A stretch of 64,000 bases of DNA from contig NC_049911.1 of NCBI RefSeq assembly GCF_001411555.2, positions 34,113,340 to 34,177,339 of the forward strand, written 5' to 3'. The position numbers and the translations under genes are program-made. Under the pieces are notes generated by a model. The model was not told where the DNA came from. It was given only the letters and a program-made list of their open reading frames with translations, and did no database searches. The first letter of the stretch is position 1, and each line of letters begins with the position of its first letter. Positions 35,190 to 46,295 of this stretch are shown piece after piece. The DNA comes from Juglans regia. Its lineage: Eukaryota; Streptophyta; Magnoliopsida; Fagales; Juglandaceae.

Positions 35190-37093
35190 CGTGTGTTTGG
35201 GTACTAAAGTATCTTCAACACTTTTTAAGTATTCTCGTACTTTTAAAAATACATCACATGTTAAACAATTTAAAATACTCTTAATGGGACCCACAAACCC
35301 ACTTCAATCTCTACTCATAACTATTCACAAATATTCTATAATACTTATCACTATTATATATAAATAAAAAATAAAATCACTATAATATATAAATAAAAAA
35401 TATTTATCACTATTATATATAAATAAAAAATCAAATCGCTATAATATATAAATAAAAAATAAAATCACTATTAAATATAAATAAAAAATAAAATCGCTAT
35501 AATATATAAATAAAAAATAAAATCACTATAATATATAAATAAAAAATAAAATAACTATAATATATAAATAAAAATTATTTATCACTATTATATATAAATA
35601 AAAAATAAAATCGCTATAATATATAAATAAAAAATAAAATCACTATAATATATAAATAAAAAATAAAATTGTTATAATATATAAATAAAAAATAAAATCA
35701 CTATAATATATAAATAAAAAATATTTATCACTATTATATATAAATAAAAAATAAAATTGCTATAATATATAAATAAAAAATAAAATCATTATTAAATATA
35801 AATAAAAAATAAAATCATTATAATATATAAATAAAAAATAAAATCGCTATAATATATAAATAAAAATTATTTATCACTATTATATATAAATAAAAAATAA
35901 AATCACTATAATATATAAATAAAAAATAAAATCACTATAATATATAAATAAAAAATATTTATCACTATTATATATAAATAAAAAATAAAATTGCTATAAT
36001 ATATAAATAAAAAATAAAATCATTATTAAATATGAATAAAAAATAAAATCATTATAATATATAAATAAAAAATAAAATCGCTATAATATATAAATAAAAA
36101 ATAAAATCGCTATAATATATAAATAAAAAATAAAATCACTATAATATATAAATAAAATCACTATAATACATAAATAAAAAATATTTGTCACTATTATATA
36201 TAAATAAAAAATAAATTCGAAATAATATATAAATAAAAAATAAAATCACTATAATATATAAATAAAAATAAAATAACTATAATATATAAATAAAAATTAT
36301 TTATCACTATTATATATAAATAAAAAATAAAATCGCTATAATATATAAATAAAAAATAAAATCACTATAATATATAAATAAAAACTAAAATCACTATAAT
36401 ATATAATAAATAAAAAATAAAATCGCTATAATATATAAATAAAAAATAAAATCACTATAATATATAAATAAAAAATAAAATCACTATAATATATAAATAA
36501 AAAATAAAATCACTATAATATTTATCACTATTAAATATAAATAAAAAATAAAATCATTATAATATATAAATAAAAAATAAAATCACTATAATATATAAAT
36601 AAAAAATAAAATCACTATTATATATAAATAAAAAATAAAATACTATAATATTTATCACTATTATATATAAATTAAAAATAAAATCACTATAATATATAAA
36701 TAAAAAATAAAATTACTATAATATTTATCACTATTATATATATATAAATAAAATCATTATAATATTTATCACTATTATATATAAATTCAAAATAAAATCA
36801 TTATAATATTTATCATTATTATATATAAAAGTAAAATAAAATCACTACAATATTTATTAATATTAAAAAATCACTATAACAAAATCATTATATATTTATT
36901 ACTAAAAATAAAATCACTATAATATTTATGGGACCCACACATTTTTCAACTACCTACTCAAAAGTCAACAACTCAACATATTTCACACATCCAAACAACT
37001 CAAAATACTCTCAATGGGACCCACAAACTCACTCCAATCTCTACTCATAACTATTCACAAACATTTTCAACACTTCTCAATGCCCAAACGTAC
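35190..37093. repeat. MITE-like element carrying an AT-rich minisatellite
   Basis: Outer ends are inverted: GTGTTTGGGTAC near 35193 and TGCCCAAACGTAC at 37081. Inside each end is a shared direct block (CAATGGGACCCACAAAC-type, then CAATCTCTACTCATAACTAT, about 35270-35335 and 37004-37065). Between them, about 35340-36930, is an array with a 29-bp unit of the form AAAATCACTATAATATATAA + ATAAAAAAT. At that length roughly 50-55 units fit. Variants (TCGCTA, TTGCTA, TCATTA, and TATTTATCACTATTATATA units) recur in blocks, which suggests higher-order expansion. Confidence 0.75.
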
Positions 37094-37097
37094 CTTT

Positions 37098-37448
37098 AAG
37101 CCTCATTTGGAATATATATCCATCTCAACTTAGATGAGTTAAGTTCAAATTTAAGCTTAACCTAATATCCAAACACACAACTTACAAATCATTAAATACA
37201 ACTCAATTTAAAATCTCTTTACACGTGGAAATTATAATTTTTTTCAACTTTACACCTCTTTATACGCAAGATTCACAACCTTTTTCAATTTTTCATAAAT
37301 ACATTTAAACTCATCTTAATATTCAAATACATCTTTTACTCATCTTAGTTAAGACTCACAAAACTTACTTCACCATTTTAACTCACTACTATTCATAAAG
37401 AACTCAACTTAGTTTAGTTCAACTCAACTTAACATCCAAACGAGACCT
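37098..37448. repeat. MITE-like element, GATGAG/CATCTCAAC family
   Basis: The left end reads CCTCATTTGGAATATATATC then CATCTCAACTTAGATGAG. The right end reads AGTTCAACTCAACTTAACAT then CCAAACGAGACC. The ends are inverted relative to each other, with an AT-rich interior. It abuts the minisatellite element. Confidence 0.5.
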
Positions 37449-38014
37449 AAAACATCATTTTCTCTAAATTATAGGATTTATATTTGGAGTTTTTCTCAAA
37501 TATATGCTCCATCCGATTTATCATTTTAAGGAAAAAGTTTAAGATGTGAACAATGGCTTCCTATATGGAGAGTTACTGTTTATCTCTTAAATCACTTTTT
37601 ATACATATTTTATAGGGAGTAATTAAAAATTCAGAAATAAAATAGTATAAATAATAAAAAAAAAATATTATTTTAATAGAATAAAAAAAATGATAAAAAA
37701 TGAGATATATAAATTATAACGTTTTTTAAAGATATAAAACATTATAAAAAGTGTAATTTCTAATTAAAATTTAGTGGAAATCGGACGAGAATACTCTTAA
37801 GACAGAAAATAATCGATAAACAAATAAACTGAAGCTTTGGTACACCGCGCCGTTTTCCTTTACGTAAACTTAGGATGTACCGATGATGTAATCTGCTCTG
37901 GCTCTGCAACTGCAACTGCAACTGCAATGGCTTCCACCATTTTGGAATTTGGAGCTGTCAAAGATCAATACCTTCATATTTGAGAAAGAAAAAGGAAGCT
38001 AAAGAGAAAGAGAA
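37449..38014. promoter_or_regulatory. Promoter and 5' leader region of the YebC-family gene
   Basis: AT-rich up to about 37830, then mixed sequence. A CTGCAA repeat (CTGCAACTGCAACTGCAACT, about 37905-37926) lies just before a short upstream ORF at 37927-37983 (ATG to TGA, 18 codons). The upstream ORF ends 31 nt before the main ATG at 38015. Confidence 0.45.
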
Positions 38015-39440
38015 ATGGGTTCTTCCTCGTCCATCAGAGCATTTGTTGCAATTCTTCGCAGGTTTTCTCATGGGTTCTCCTCCAAATGCCCCTACTCCTT
38101 TCCTCTCCAAAGTAACAACACGCCCTCTGTCTGTCTGTCTCTCTTATTTATCTCATTCACTTAAATCTTCAATTATTGGGGGAAGTGATACCAGCGCTTA
38201 TTTATATATGTATTTGTGTTTCAGAAAATGGTTTGCTGGATAGAAATTTATCATTCCCATCCACAGTATCAACGTATTCCCCGTGGTGTTCGTATGAGAA
38301 CAAGTACAGTGGTCATTATCTTCAAGAGAGAAAGATATGGGCATTCCATCCTGTCTGTATGGGCAGGCGTTCCTGCAAAATCGCTGGCAGAAAGGTTCTC
38401 TCTCTCTCCTTCTCTCCCTCTCTCCCAACACACACCCACGCACTACAATCAGAGAAAAGTTTGTGCCTTTTTTTTTTTCAGTTTGTAGTAAAAAATTGAA
38501 ATTTATGACATTGCATCTGGTTTTATTTTTTTTTTATTTTTGATAAGTAAATTGCATCTGGTTTTATTGAATTAAGGTATTATTATTTTCCGTAAAATTG
38601 ATTTATACAGTTTGTTTGTGAATCGCTTTAAGGAGCAGTTCTAATTGTTTTGCATCTTTGTGCCCACTTGTCTATGAAACATGCAATTCTACTTGCGCGC
38701 ACCATGTGTTTGATCAAATACATTATAGAAGTTTGGAGAGAGAACTTCAATCTTAATATGGTCTCTATCTTCGTCGAGTGACAATTGTCACTTCATTTTT
38801 TTTCTAATAACCTTTTCCTTTTGAACTCCACGTGCTTGACGCAATGTTTTCGTAATCACGACTAAGGAAAAGTCGGTAGACATTTCTTTGATCCTCTACT
38901 TCAGGTGTCTAAATGTGATTTAAACGCAGGGGGCGCAAGATGCAAAGAAAGCAAAACTTTATGCAAGAATTGGAAAGGAAGTTGTATCTGCGTAAGTTTA
39001 GTCACACTTTGGTTGACTTTTTTGATAAGTACTCTTTAGTTAACTTTTTCTTAGATTGAATGGCTGAAAAAAGTATAGAACATTAATCTTGGTGATTATC
39101 CCAAACATAAATTACCTCGGAGTGGGTCCTGCTTGTTATTGGTTTTTTTGTTTGTGGGATATTAGCATGAAACATGAATCTTTAGCTGCCCTGTATCTCG
39201 TTTTTTACTAAGTTGGTTCCAAATTAATTACCGGAGGTCTTAAGTCCCATATCTTTACTGTTGCAGTGTAAAGAAAGGGGGTCCAAATACAATTTCAAAT
39301 ACAGCTCTGGCTGCTGTACTTGAGAAAGCCAAGGAGCTTGATGTACCGAAGGAAATTCTAGACCGCAACATTAAGAAAGCTTCTGAGAAGGGACAAGAGG
39401 CTTACATTGAGAAGATCTATGAGGTTGTTATATTTGTTGT

Positions 39441-39480
<40 letters not shown>

Positions 39481-41359
39481 TTTATGTCAGCGAACCTCTA
39501 CAAGGCAGGGCCCTTCGGACCCACCTCTACAGAGTAAACTCCGGTCCTGTGCACCGCACCTTCAGAAGTTTCCCTACATAGAACTGGTTAAATCGTTGGC
39601 TTTTCACCAAGGGGTGTGGCCCCAAAGGATTATTTGCATCTATGAGGTGTTAAACCTTAGAGCTTGAAGGGATTGATACCCCAACACCAAGGCCTTCACC
39701 ACTTGGGCCAACCTCTTGGGGTTATTTACTTTTTTTTTTTTTTAAAGAAAATATGCGAGACTTGCACACTCTAAGACTGCAAATATTATTGTTCTTTTTT
39801 TTTTTCCTTGCCCAAAAGTGGAGACTCCAAGGAATATTGATTATTTATTCTGAACAAATAAAAAAAAAAATCGGTGATGTTTAATCAGTATGAGCTAGTT
39901 TTCTTTGGATTGATACTTCTGTTATCTGACTTTATGTTGACACATTGAGAGTATTTTATTGTCTCGTGAAAAAAGCTGCTTTCATGTTTTCAGGTATATG
40001 GTTATGGTGGAGTTAGTATGGTAGTTGAGGTCTCAACAGACAAGATAAATCGGTCTGTGGCAGCTGTTAGAGAAGTAGTGAAGGACTATGGAGGAAAGAT
40101 GGCAGATCCAGGATCTGTAATGTTCAAGTTCAGACGTGTCCGTGTTGTAAATGTAAAGGTCTCCGATGTTGACAAAGATCATCTCCTTGCCATTGCTTTA
40201 GATGCTGGTGCTGAGGATGTAATTGAACCTCCACTTTATGAAGATGATACTGAAGAAGAAAGGTAAGAATGAGTGTTAGAGTTGACAAGTCAGAAAGTTA
40301 GATTAGACAGCTGTATGTCTTATGAGTTGAATTATACATCTAAAGGCTAATGTCTCTTGCATCTACTTCTCACTTTGCTCGCAGTCTTGCCATGGTATAT
40401 TCTTCTACCCAGTTTTTGACTTTTGCTTATTTGCTTTATATCTGATTGCAGTAATAGAGCATATATAGAAAATTATATCTGTGATATAATATGCATTATC
40501 TTCGTATATTTTGTCCTCATAATAAACTATGCAACTCTAGCTCTACAAAGTTCTAATGCTTGGATTTTATTTTCCCCTTCTGGAAGCTATTATAAAATTG
40601 TAAGTGCATCTGAGAACTACGCAGAGATTCTATCAAAACTACGCGAGGATGGGATGAAATTTGAGCCTGATAATGGTTCCGAGCTGCTTCCAATGACCAC
40701 CATAGAGGTGCGTCTCTTTTGCAGAAATATTTTCATTGTAACTTTATTTTGTACAAAATCTTTGTCCTTATGATTAAAGGTAAATAATTAGCTTTAGTTT
40801 TTCCTACTCTGAGGCCTTTTTTCAAGAATATGATTTCAGTCCATATCTTAAATATTTTGTTTGGCAAATACTTCAGTTTGTAGAAGACAACACTGCAATC
40901 CCGATAATAGATGCCTAATCCTGTCGTGTTGGATCCCCCCCCTCTGGGGTATTCAATGACAATGAACGATATTAATCATTACAGTACTTGTAGACATTTT
41001 ATAGCTATTCTGAACCTTGTGATTTTTCAGCGAAGCCTAAAACTCTAATTTCACTGCTCTACATAGTGCATAATTCCCACAGGAAAAAAGGGGTGAGTTT
41101 GGGAGGGGGTGTTGTTTGGGATCACAACCCTTTATGCTTCGATTCGTAAAATTATGTTTTTTCTTTTTCATCGTTTCATTGTGTTTGCTTGTTTGTTTGT
41201 AATGACTGTCGTTTTAAATGTCTCCTATAAAAAAAGTAATGACTGCAATAAGTTGTTGGGTTTTAGGTAGATGATGAGGCTATGGAATTAAACAAGGAAC
41301 TTATGAGCAAATTACTTGAACTTGACGATGTTGATGCCGTTTATACAGACCAGCAATGA
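38015..41359 (+). CDS. Organellar YebC/PmpR (TACO1) family protein
   Basis: Seven exons: 38015-38111, 38225-38394, 38930-38991, 39267-39423, 39994-40262, 40587-40707 and 41267-41359, summing to 322 residues with GT-AG at every join. The N-terminus MGSSSSIRAFVAILRRFSHG is Arg/Ser-rich and fits an organellar targeting peptide. The family core starts at HPVCMGRRSCKIAGRKGAQD and continues through ARIGKEVVSAVKKGGPNTI, LDVPKEILDRNIKKASEKG, YEVYGYGGVSMVVEVSTDKI and MTTIEVDDEAMELNKEL to LDDVDAVYTDQQ. Mammalian TACO1 aids mitochondrial cox1 translation, and bacterial relatives have been linked to transcription regulation and ribosome function. The plant role is inferred only. Arabidopsis At2g25830 is the relative I recall. 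Intron 4 contains a SINE. Confidence 0.92.
39472..39723 (-). mobile_element. tRNA-derived SINE in intron 4 of the YebC-family gene
   Basis: On the minus strand it begins CCCAAGAGGTTGGCCCAAGT. An A box (TGGCCCAAGTGGT) lies at 39710-39698 and a B-box-like GGTTTAACACC at 39656-39646, which differs from GGTTCGANNCC only by CG to TA. The boxes are 54 bp apart, as in tRNA genes. The body ends in a poly-A tail (T-run at 39472-39483 on the plus strand) next to a (TA)n tract, a typical insertion site. Confidence 0.7.
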
Positions 41360-42242
41360 TAAAATGTATGTCTGGTTGTCATCTCAACAATTGAATCCGG
41401 GTTTTGGTGCTGGTGGAAAGTATTAGGTGCATCCAATTCGAGTACAAGTGCAACGTTTAACTGGTCTTTGTTACTCGATAAAGTATGATAGCCAATACTT
41501 TACTGGTTGGGAGGCAGGGCCGTTGATACCTTGTTGCTTATATTTTCATTTCACAACGAGAGAATTTCAGTCACAGCTTGGTTATTATATCTGGAAGAAC
41601 AGTGAATACTGGGATCTTTATTTCTGAAGGACAGGTTATAAATTTCTTTTTTGCTCCAGTAGATGTATAATGATTTAATTCTTGATATATCCAGAATATA
41701 TCTTCTTAAGCAATCATATACTATATTTTGCCTGCCTCCTCCTCCTTAGAAATCCCTTCTATCATTCCCGGCGAAGGTGAGGGTGCAATTTCTTAGCTTG
41801 TGCAGTAATCAGTAAGATTAGATCAAGGAGCCTTTGGTGTGTTTCATTCATGGTCATGCTACCGTAGCTCAATGTTTTCATAAACTGGCACCATTGCATA
41901 TATATAGGCCATAATATTTTATTTCATGAACAAACTAAGATGTACATAATCGAACTACTTTGCCCAAGTAATAGAAGCCCCAATCTCCGGCATCTCGTTT
42001 CGATCGTTGTTTCTAGTACTATTATTAATATTATTCACACACCATCATAATTAACTGCACTATTATAAACATTATAAATCGAAGAGCGTCGACTTTGTGT
42101 GCATCATCGTGTATATCAATCCATGAGCCACAGTCAACCATGGAGGTCCATCTTGGGAGCAGTTGGAATGGAAAGCACAGCAGTTTTCTCAGGATTGATA
42201 TATGAATGGTATGATTCTGAAACTCTTTGAAAACAACAAAGT
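41360..42242. other. Convergent intergenic region, YebC-family and CCD8 genes
   Basis: Holds the 3' UTRs of the two tail-to-tail genes. On the minus strand an AATAAA near 41917-41925 could end CCD8. On the plus strand the YebC-family transcript probably ends before about 41720. Nothing else is recognised. Confidence 0.45.
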
Positions 42243-45200
42243 TCAGTGTTTGGGAACCCAGCATCCGTGCAAGCCGTATGGAAGACCATATGGGAACTTG
42301 GCTCTGGCAATCTCTTTGAAGGTGGATCCATCTAACAACAGCGCATACCCCCCTCCATTTTTTTGACTAATCATGGAGATTACGACGCCTGCGAGCATAT
42401 ACAAATTTATACATAACAACGTTAAAAGACTAAGAAATAGTTAGCGATATAATTACAAGAAGCTGGCGTCGTGCCAGCAACGTCGGAAGATGGAGTAGTT
42501 ACCGTCATCTTCCTCTGTTGCACCTGGCCTAGGCACAAAGAATGGCTCCGACGGCACAGCACCCTCCTCGTACCAATTCTTCGCCCTCTTTTTTACTAAA
42601 TCAATCTGCCACAAATTTCAAATACTTTAAATTTAACCAACATGCATATATAATATATCTATATATATATATTTAAGTGCACAAGGGAAGATCAGAAGGG
42701 GATCGAGTGTGAAAACTTAGATTAACCTTGGTGAGGGTGTTGGGGAAATTGCATGGGCGTTGGGCCCCGCATGCATAAGCATATCTGTATTTTAGTCCCA
42801 GGAATTTTGGGTTGATGCTGCACATGTCGATGCCTCTACCATGTTCATTTGGGTCCACTGCTGCCTCTAACTTCCCATATGGACTCCCATTCAACGGTAT
42901 AATGAACCGTCCAACCCTGTGATCATATATTCATCATATATTTTCTGCTAATTACTCTTTTTTGATTCACGAGTCTCCTTGTTTATAGTTTTTTTAAATT
43001 ATTTTTTGAATCGATGCTCGATCCCACGATCAGAATATGTTGGGACTAATTAAGAGAATGATGGGCTAATTAAGCAGATAATTGAAGAGAAGTATCTATA
43101 AGAAAAAGAAAAATGGACTGTATCTTCTCATGAGAGATATATATATATATATATATATATATTATCAGTAGAATCTTGTATATTCGGTATACGTACCTAG
43201 CGTCTGGCAGCACATCTTTCCCGTTGAATGATCGGAGATTTTGCAGCTTGAGCTTCTCCAAAATCGTTGTGTCAGCATTGTGTTCGCAACAATCGGCTAT
43301 AACGGCTGTCACTCTCCCGTCTTCATCCTCCTCTTCGTATGCATTAATGAAGTGGAAAGTCACAAATAATGGAACTTCCACGCTGGCCACCTTCAAAACC
43401 ACATGCCCATATATATTTCAAATCATCACATGTATACATACACACACGTATGTTTATATATATATATATAACAATAATATTATCAATATTGTATTTGTTA
43501 TTTTACAATGGATCGAAGAGAGTGGTGGACTTACAATTTTGCCGCTAGCTTTACACATGACATGCACAAACGCCTTAGAATCAGGGTGCCATTCAAACTT
43601 GTATAGAGGTGTGGGCTCAGCCTTGAGCAAATTCTGGGCACAATACCTCAGTGGCATCTCAGGCACGACAATATAGTGCTCAGTCACCGGAAAAGAGTGG
43701 ACCCATCCGGGAGCCGGGCCGTGCCGGCAATTTACCCGTCCGATCACCTTCCTCTCATTCGTTCCCGGCTCCATCTTCACGACCAAGTATCCCGGATTCA
43801 CTAAATCCGGCAACAAAGTCAAGAACTCTTTATCCGTCACAATAGGATGCGCCGAGTGTATTAGACCACCCAACGTGTCACTGTACTCAAATTTCCCTAA
43901 CGTGTCCAATGTGTTCGGGTCGATCACTATTGAGCCTTTCTGTGTTTCCGTTAGGCAAACCACACGCCCGTCGCCGAGTTTGACTACCCCAGTATTAGCA
44001 TTATCGGTCAGTGATGCACCGGAGAACAAGTTCGCGAGCTCGCCAACATATGCTAGGAAATTATCAGACTTAGGGACCTCAGAAAATTCACGGTAACATA
44101 GTTTCTTGTTCTTTTTTGCGGCCTTGTAGGCCTCCGATTCAATTTGCCGGTGGCCGGCGATTAATCGACCGTTCTCAAAGTGAAGCTTGACCAGGGTGGC
44201 GTAGCCATCAAAGAGGTGGCGGAAGTCGTAGTCCCCGATGCGCCACAAGCCTGGACCATTTCTCAGGTACGTTCCACTCTGCATGTGAATGGATCGAGAA
44301 TCATATATAATTATCATGAATTAATTAATTACTATTGTCTGGTATACTAATATATAACATTATTGTTTTTGTCTTGTGCAGTGTGGATTTTCCCCCACTA
44401 CCGATCTATTTACACGTCATCATTGGATCTATCTCCAATACTAATTAATATAGGAAGAGATCAAAGGAAAAAAAAGGAGAATTAAGGGGACAACGAGAAT
44501 AATAATTTTCTCTTTTTGGATGATTACGTGTCACTATCAAATGAATTGGGTCAGTATATATGTAAATCAGTGATCACCCAGCTCCTCTTTCTGACGTTAT
44601 GTACTTGATTAAGGTATTATATGCCATATATAATCAAGTAATCACGAGTAGCTAAGAGATAAACAGCCTTTTGAGGATCACAGACCTAACAATTAACATG
44701 CATGCTAGCTCTACTCATGTCTTTATTTTATTTGTGTAAATGCTCAGCCACAAAATTTAATAAAATTAAATTTATAAATAGACATAATTTTATATGATAT
44801 AATAAATAGTAAAATTATTTTTATTAATTTTACCCTACCAAATCATTTATAAATATACTTTTATCCATTATTTTTATAATTGTAGCACATTTTTAGATAT
44901 ATGGTGTAGATTAACGAAAGCGGCCCCCACCTCCAAAGAGTTTTCTTTTCTTTTTTCTTTTCCTAGCTTCTTGAAAAAAGCGCTTTATTGTATCATAGAA
45001 ACAGTAAGGTTAAGTAGAATCTCCAAATAGATAAGTCAGATCATCATTTTTTTTATACTTTTTTAATATGGAGTCTATTTTTTATAAAAATTATGGACTT
45101 GTTTATTGGATTCATTTGAGAAGTAAGATGAGATGAAAATTTTATAAATAGTAATATGATAGCTTGTGAATAATAGTGAGATAGTTTAAATTGAATATTT

Positions 45201-46200
45201 TTTTAGTTTTGAAAAAAAAGAAAGAAAAAATTAATAAAAAAATTGTAAAATTAAAATATTATTAGAATATAGTTTTATAATATTATTTTTATTCAAAGAT
45301 TTGAAAACGTTAAATTATTTTTTATTTTTTATTTTTTATTTGAAAGTTTAGAAAAATTTTAATAATTAGTTTGAAAAAATTGTAATAATTAGTTTAAAAA
45401 TTTTGTATTTGAATTATATTTGAAAATGAAACGGGATGAGATGAGATCTATTTCCAAACAAATCCTTGTACATATTATTTCTCTTATAGAAATTGGGATT
45501 CTGCACGTAAAAATCAGCATAGAAAAAGATCCATTAGAAACAAAATTAAATATGAATATACATGAGACGTACGCTATCATAATTATTTGTTTCAAAGACC
45601 AGTACGTTTGGCCTGTTGACAATATGTCTCGTGGCACATAATTAATTTCACCGTGTTTGGATCGAAGGAAAAGGGGTCGAAAGAAAAGTTAGTAAACAAA
45701 TTAAGCACCAATGGTACGTATTAATTGGAAGACACGATTGTAGTGTTGTAAAACAGATCAGTACTAGTGCCACGACATATATAACATCTGTTTGTTCTAT
45801 GTTAATATCCTACGACATGCACGCACTTGATCATGAGAATAATTAATTATGATAATAAAGAAACTAATAATTATCATTCAGTACATACCAGCCACAATGG
45901 TATTTCTCCTTCTACAATCAGCTCTCCTTCCCATCTCTCCTGCCTCACACTGGTCCATGCAACGTGATTCATTCGGTTTCCTACACTTTCTTTTTCCCAT
46001 GACGGAGCAACTGTTGGCAACGGAGTTGTCGGAGTTGCAACGTGGGTGACTATCAAGTCCCGAACATTGCGCTTGCTACTAACGTTAACGTTGCTACTCC
46101 AGAAAGGAAACCCTTTGTTTATACTACCGGGATTATTCGAGACTGCCACTATGGCTGTCGAAATGAAGTTTCCGATGGACGAAAAGCTCATGGAAGCCAT
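42243..46200 (-). CDS. CCD8: Carotenoid cleavage dioxygenase 8 (carlactone synthase)
   Basis: Six exons on the minus strand: 46200-45889, 44278-43535, 43390-43197, 42916-42727, 42605-42503 and 42388-42243, summing to 562 residues. The start is the ATG of MASMSFSSIG; the frame extends upstream only to a TTG. The first 80 residues are Ser/Asn-rich and suit a plastid transit peptide. The four iron-ligand histidines of the family are present near residues 248 (HSAHP), 298 (GWVHSF), 365 (FHFINAYEE) and 555 (GLHGCWVP). SLTDNANTGVVKLGDGRVV and ADCCEHNADTTILEKL are CCD8 blocks. CCD8 converts 9-cis-beta-apo-10'-carotenal to carlactone in plastids, a key step in strigolactone synthesis (MAX4/RMS1/DAD1/D10 orthologues). 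At the exon 1/2 junction it reads SGTYLRNGPG where other plants usually have NGTYLRNGPG. Intron 1 is 1.6 kb and holds a MITE. Confidence 0.95.
45096..45467. repeat. MITE-like element in CCD8 intron 1, GATGAGATGAG family
   Basis: The left end reads GACTTGTTTATTGGATTC then TAAGATGAGATGAAAATTTT. The right end reads GGGATGAGATGAGATC then TATTTCCAAACAAATCC, an inverted match to the left. The interior ATTAGAATATAGTTTTATAA resembles the interior of copies at 31000-31330 and, inverted, 5905-6096. Confidence 0.6.
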
Positions 46201-46285
46201 GAAAAGAGTATCTGGGTGCAAAAGATGTTTAAGAGTTTTTATTGTGTGAATCCAGGACAAGTTAAAAGAACCAGCTTGAGGCCGG

Positions 46286-46295
46286 GCTTTATAGC
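46286..46295 (-). promoter_or_regulatory. Probable TATA box of CCD8
   Basis: CTATAAAG on the minus strand, about 90 bp upstream of the ATG at 46200. This predicts a transcription start near 46260 and a short leader, and supports 46200 as the start codon. Motif and spacing only. Confidence 0.45.

Noticed and set aside
35340..36930. Regular repeat array resembling a CRISPR
   Set aside because: Units are contiguous 29-bp AT-rich tandem copies with no unique spacers, in a plant nuclear sequence. It is a minisatellite.
46201..46260. Extending CCD8 by 20 codons upstream
   Set aside because: The upstream codon is TTG, not ATG, and a TATA box about 90 bp before 46200 places transcription start near 46260.
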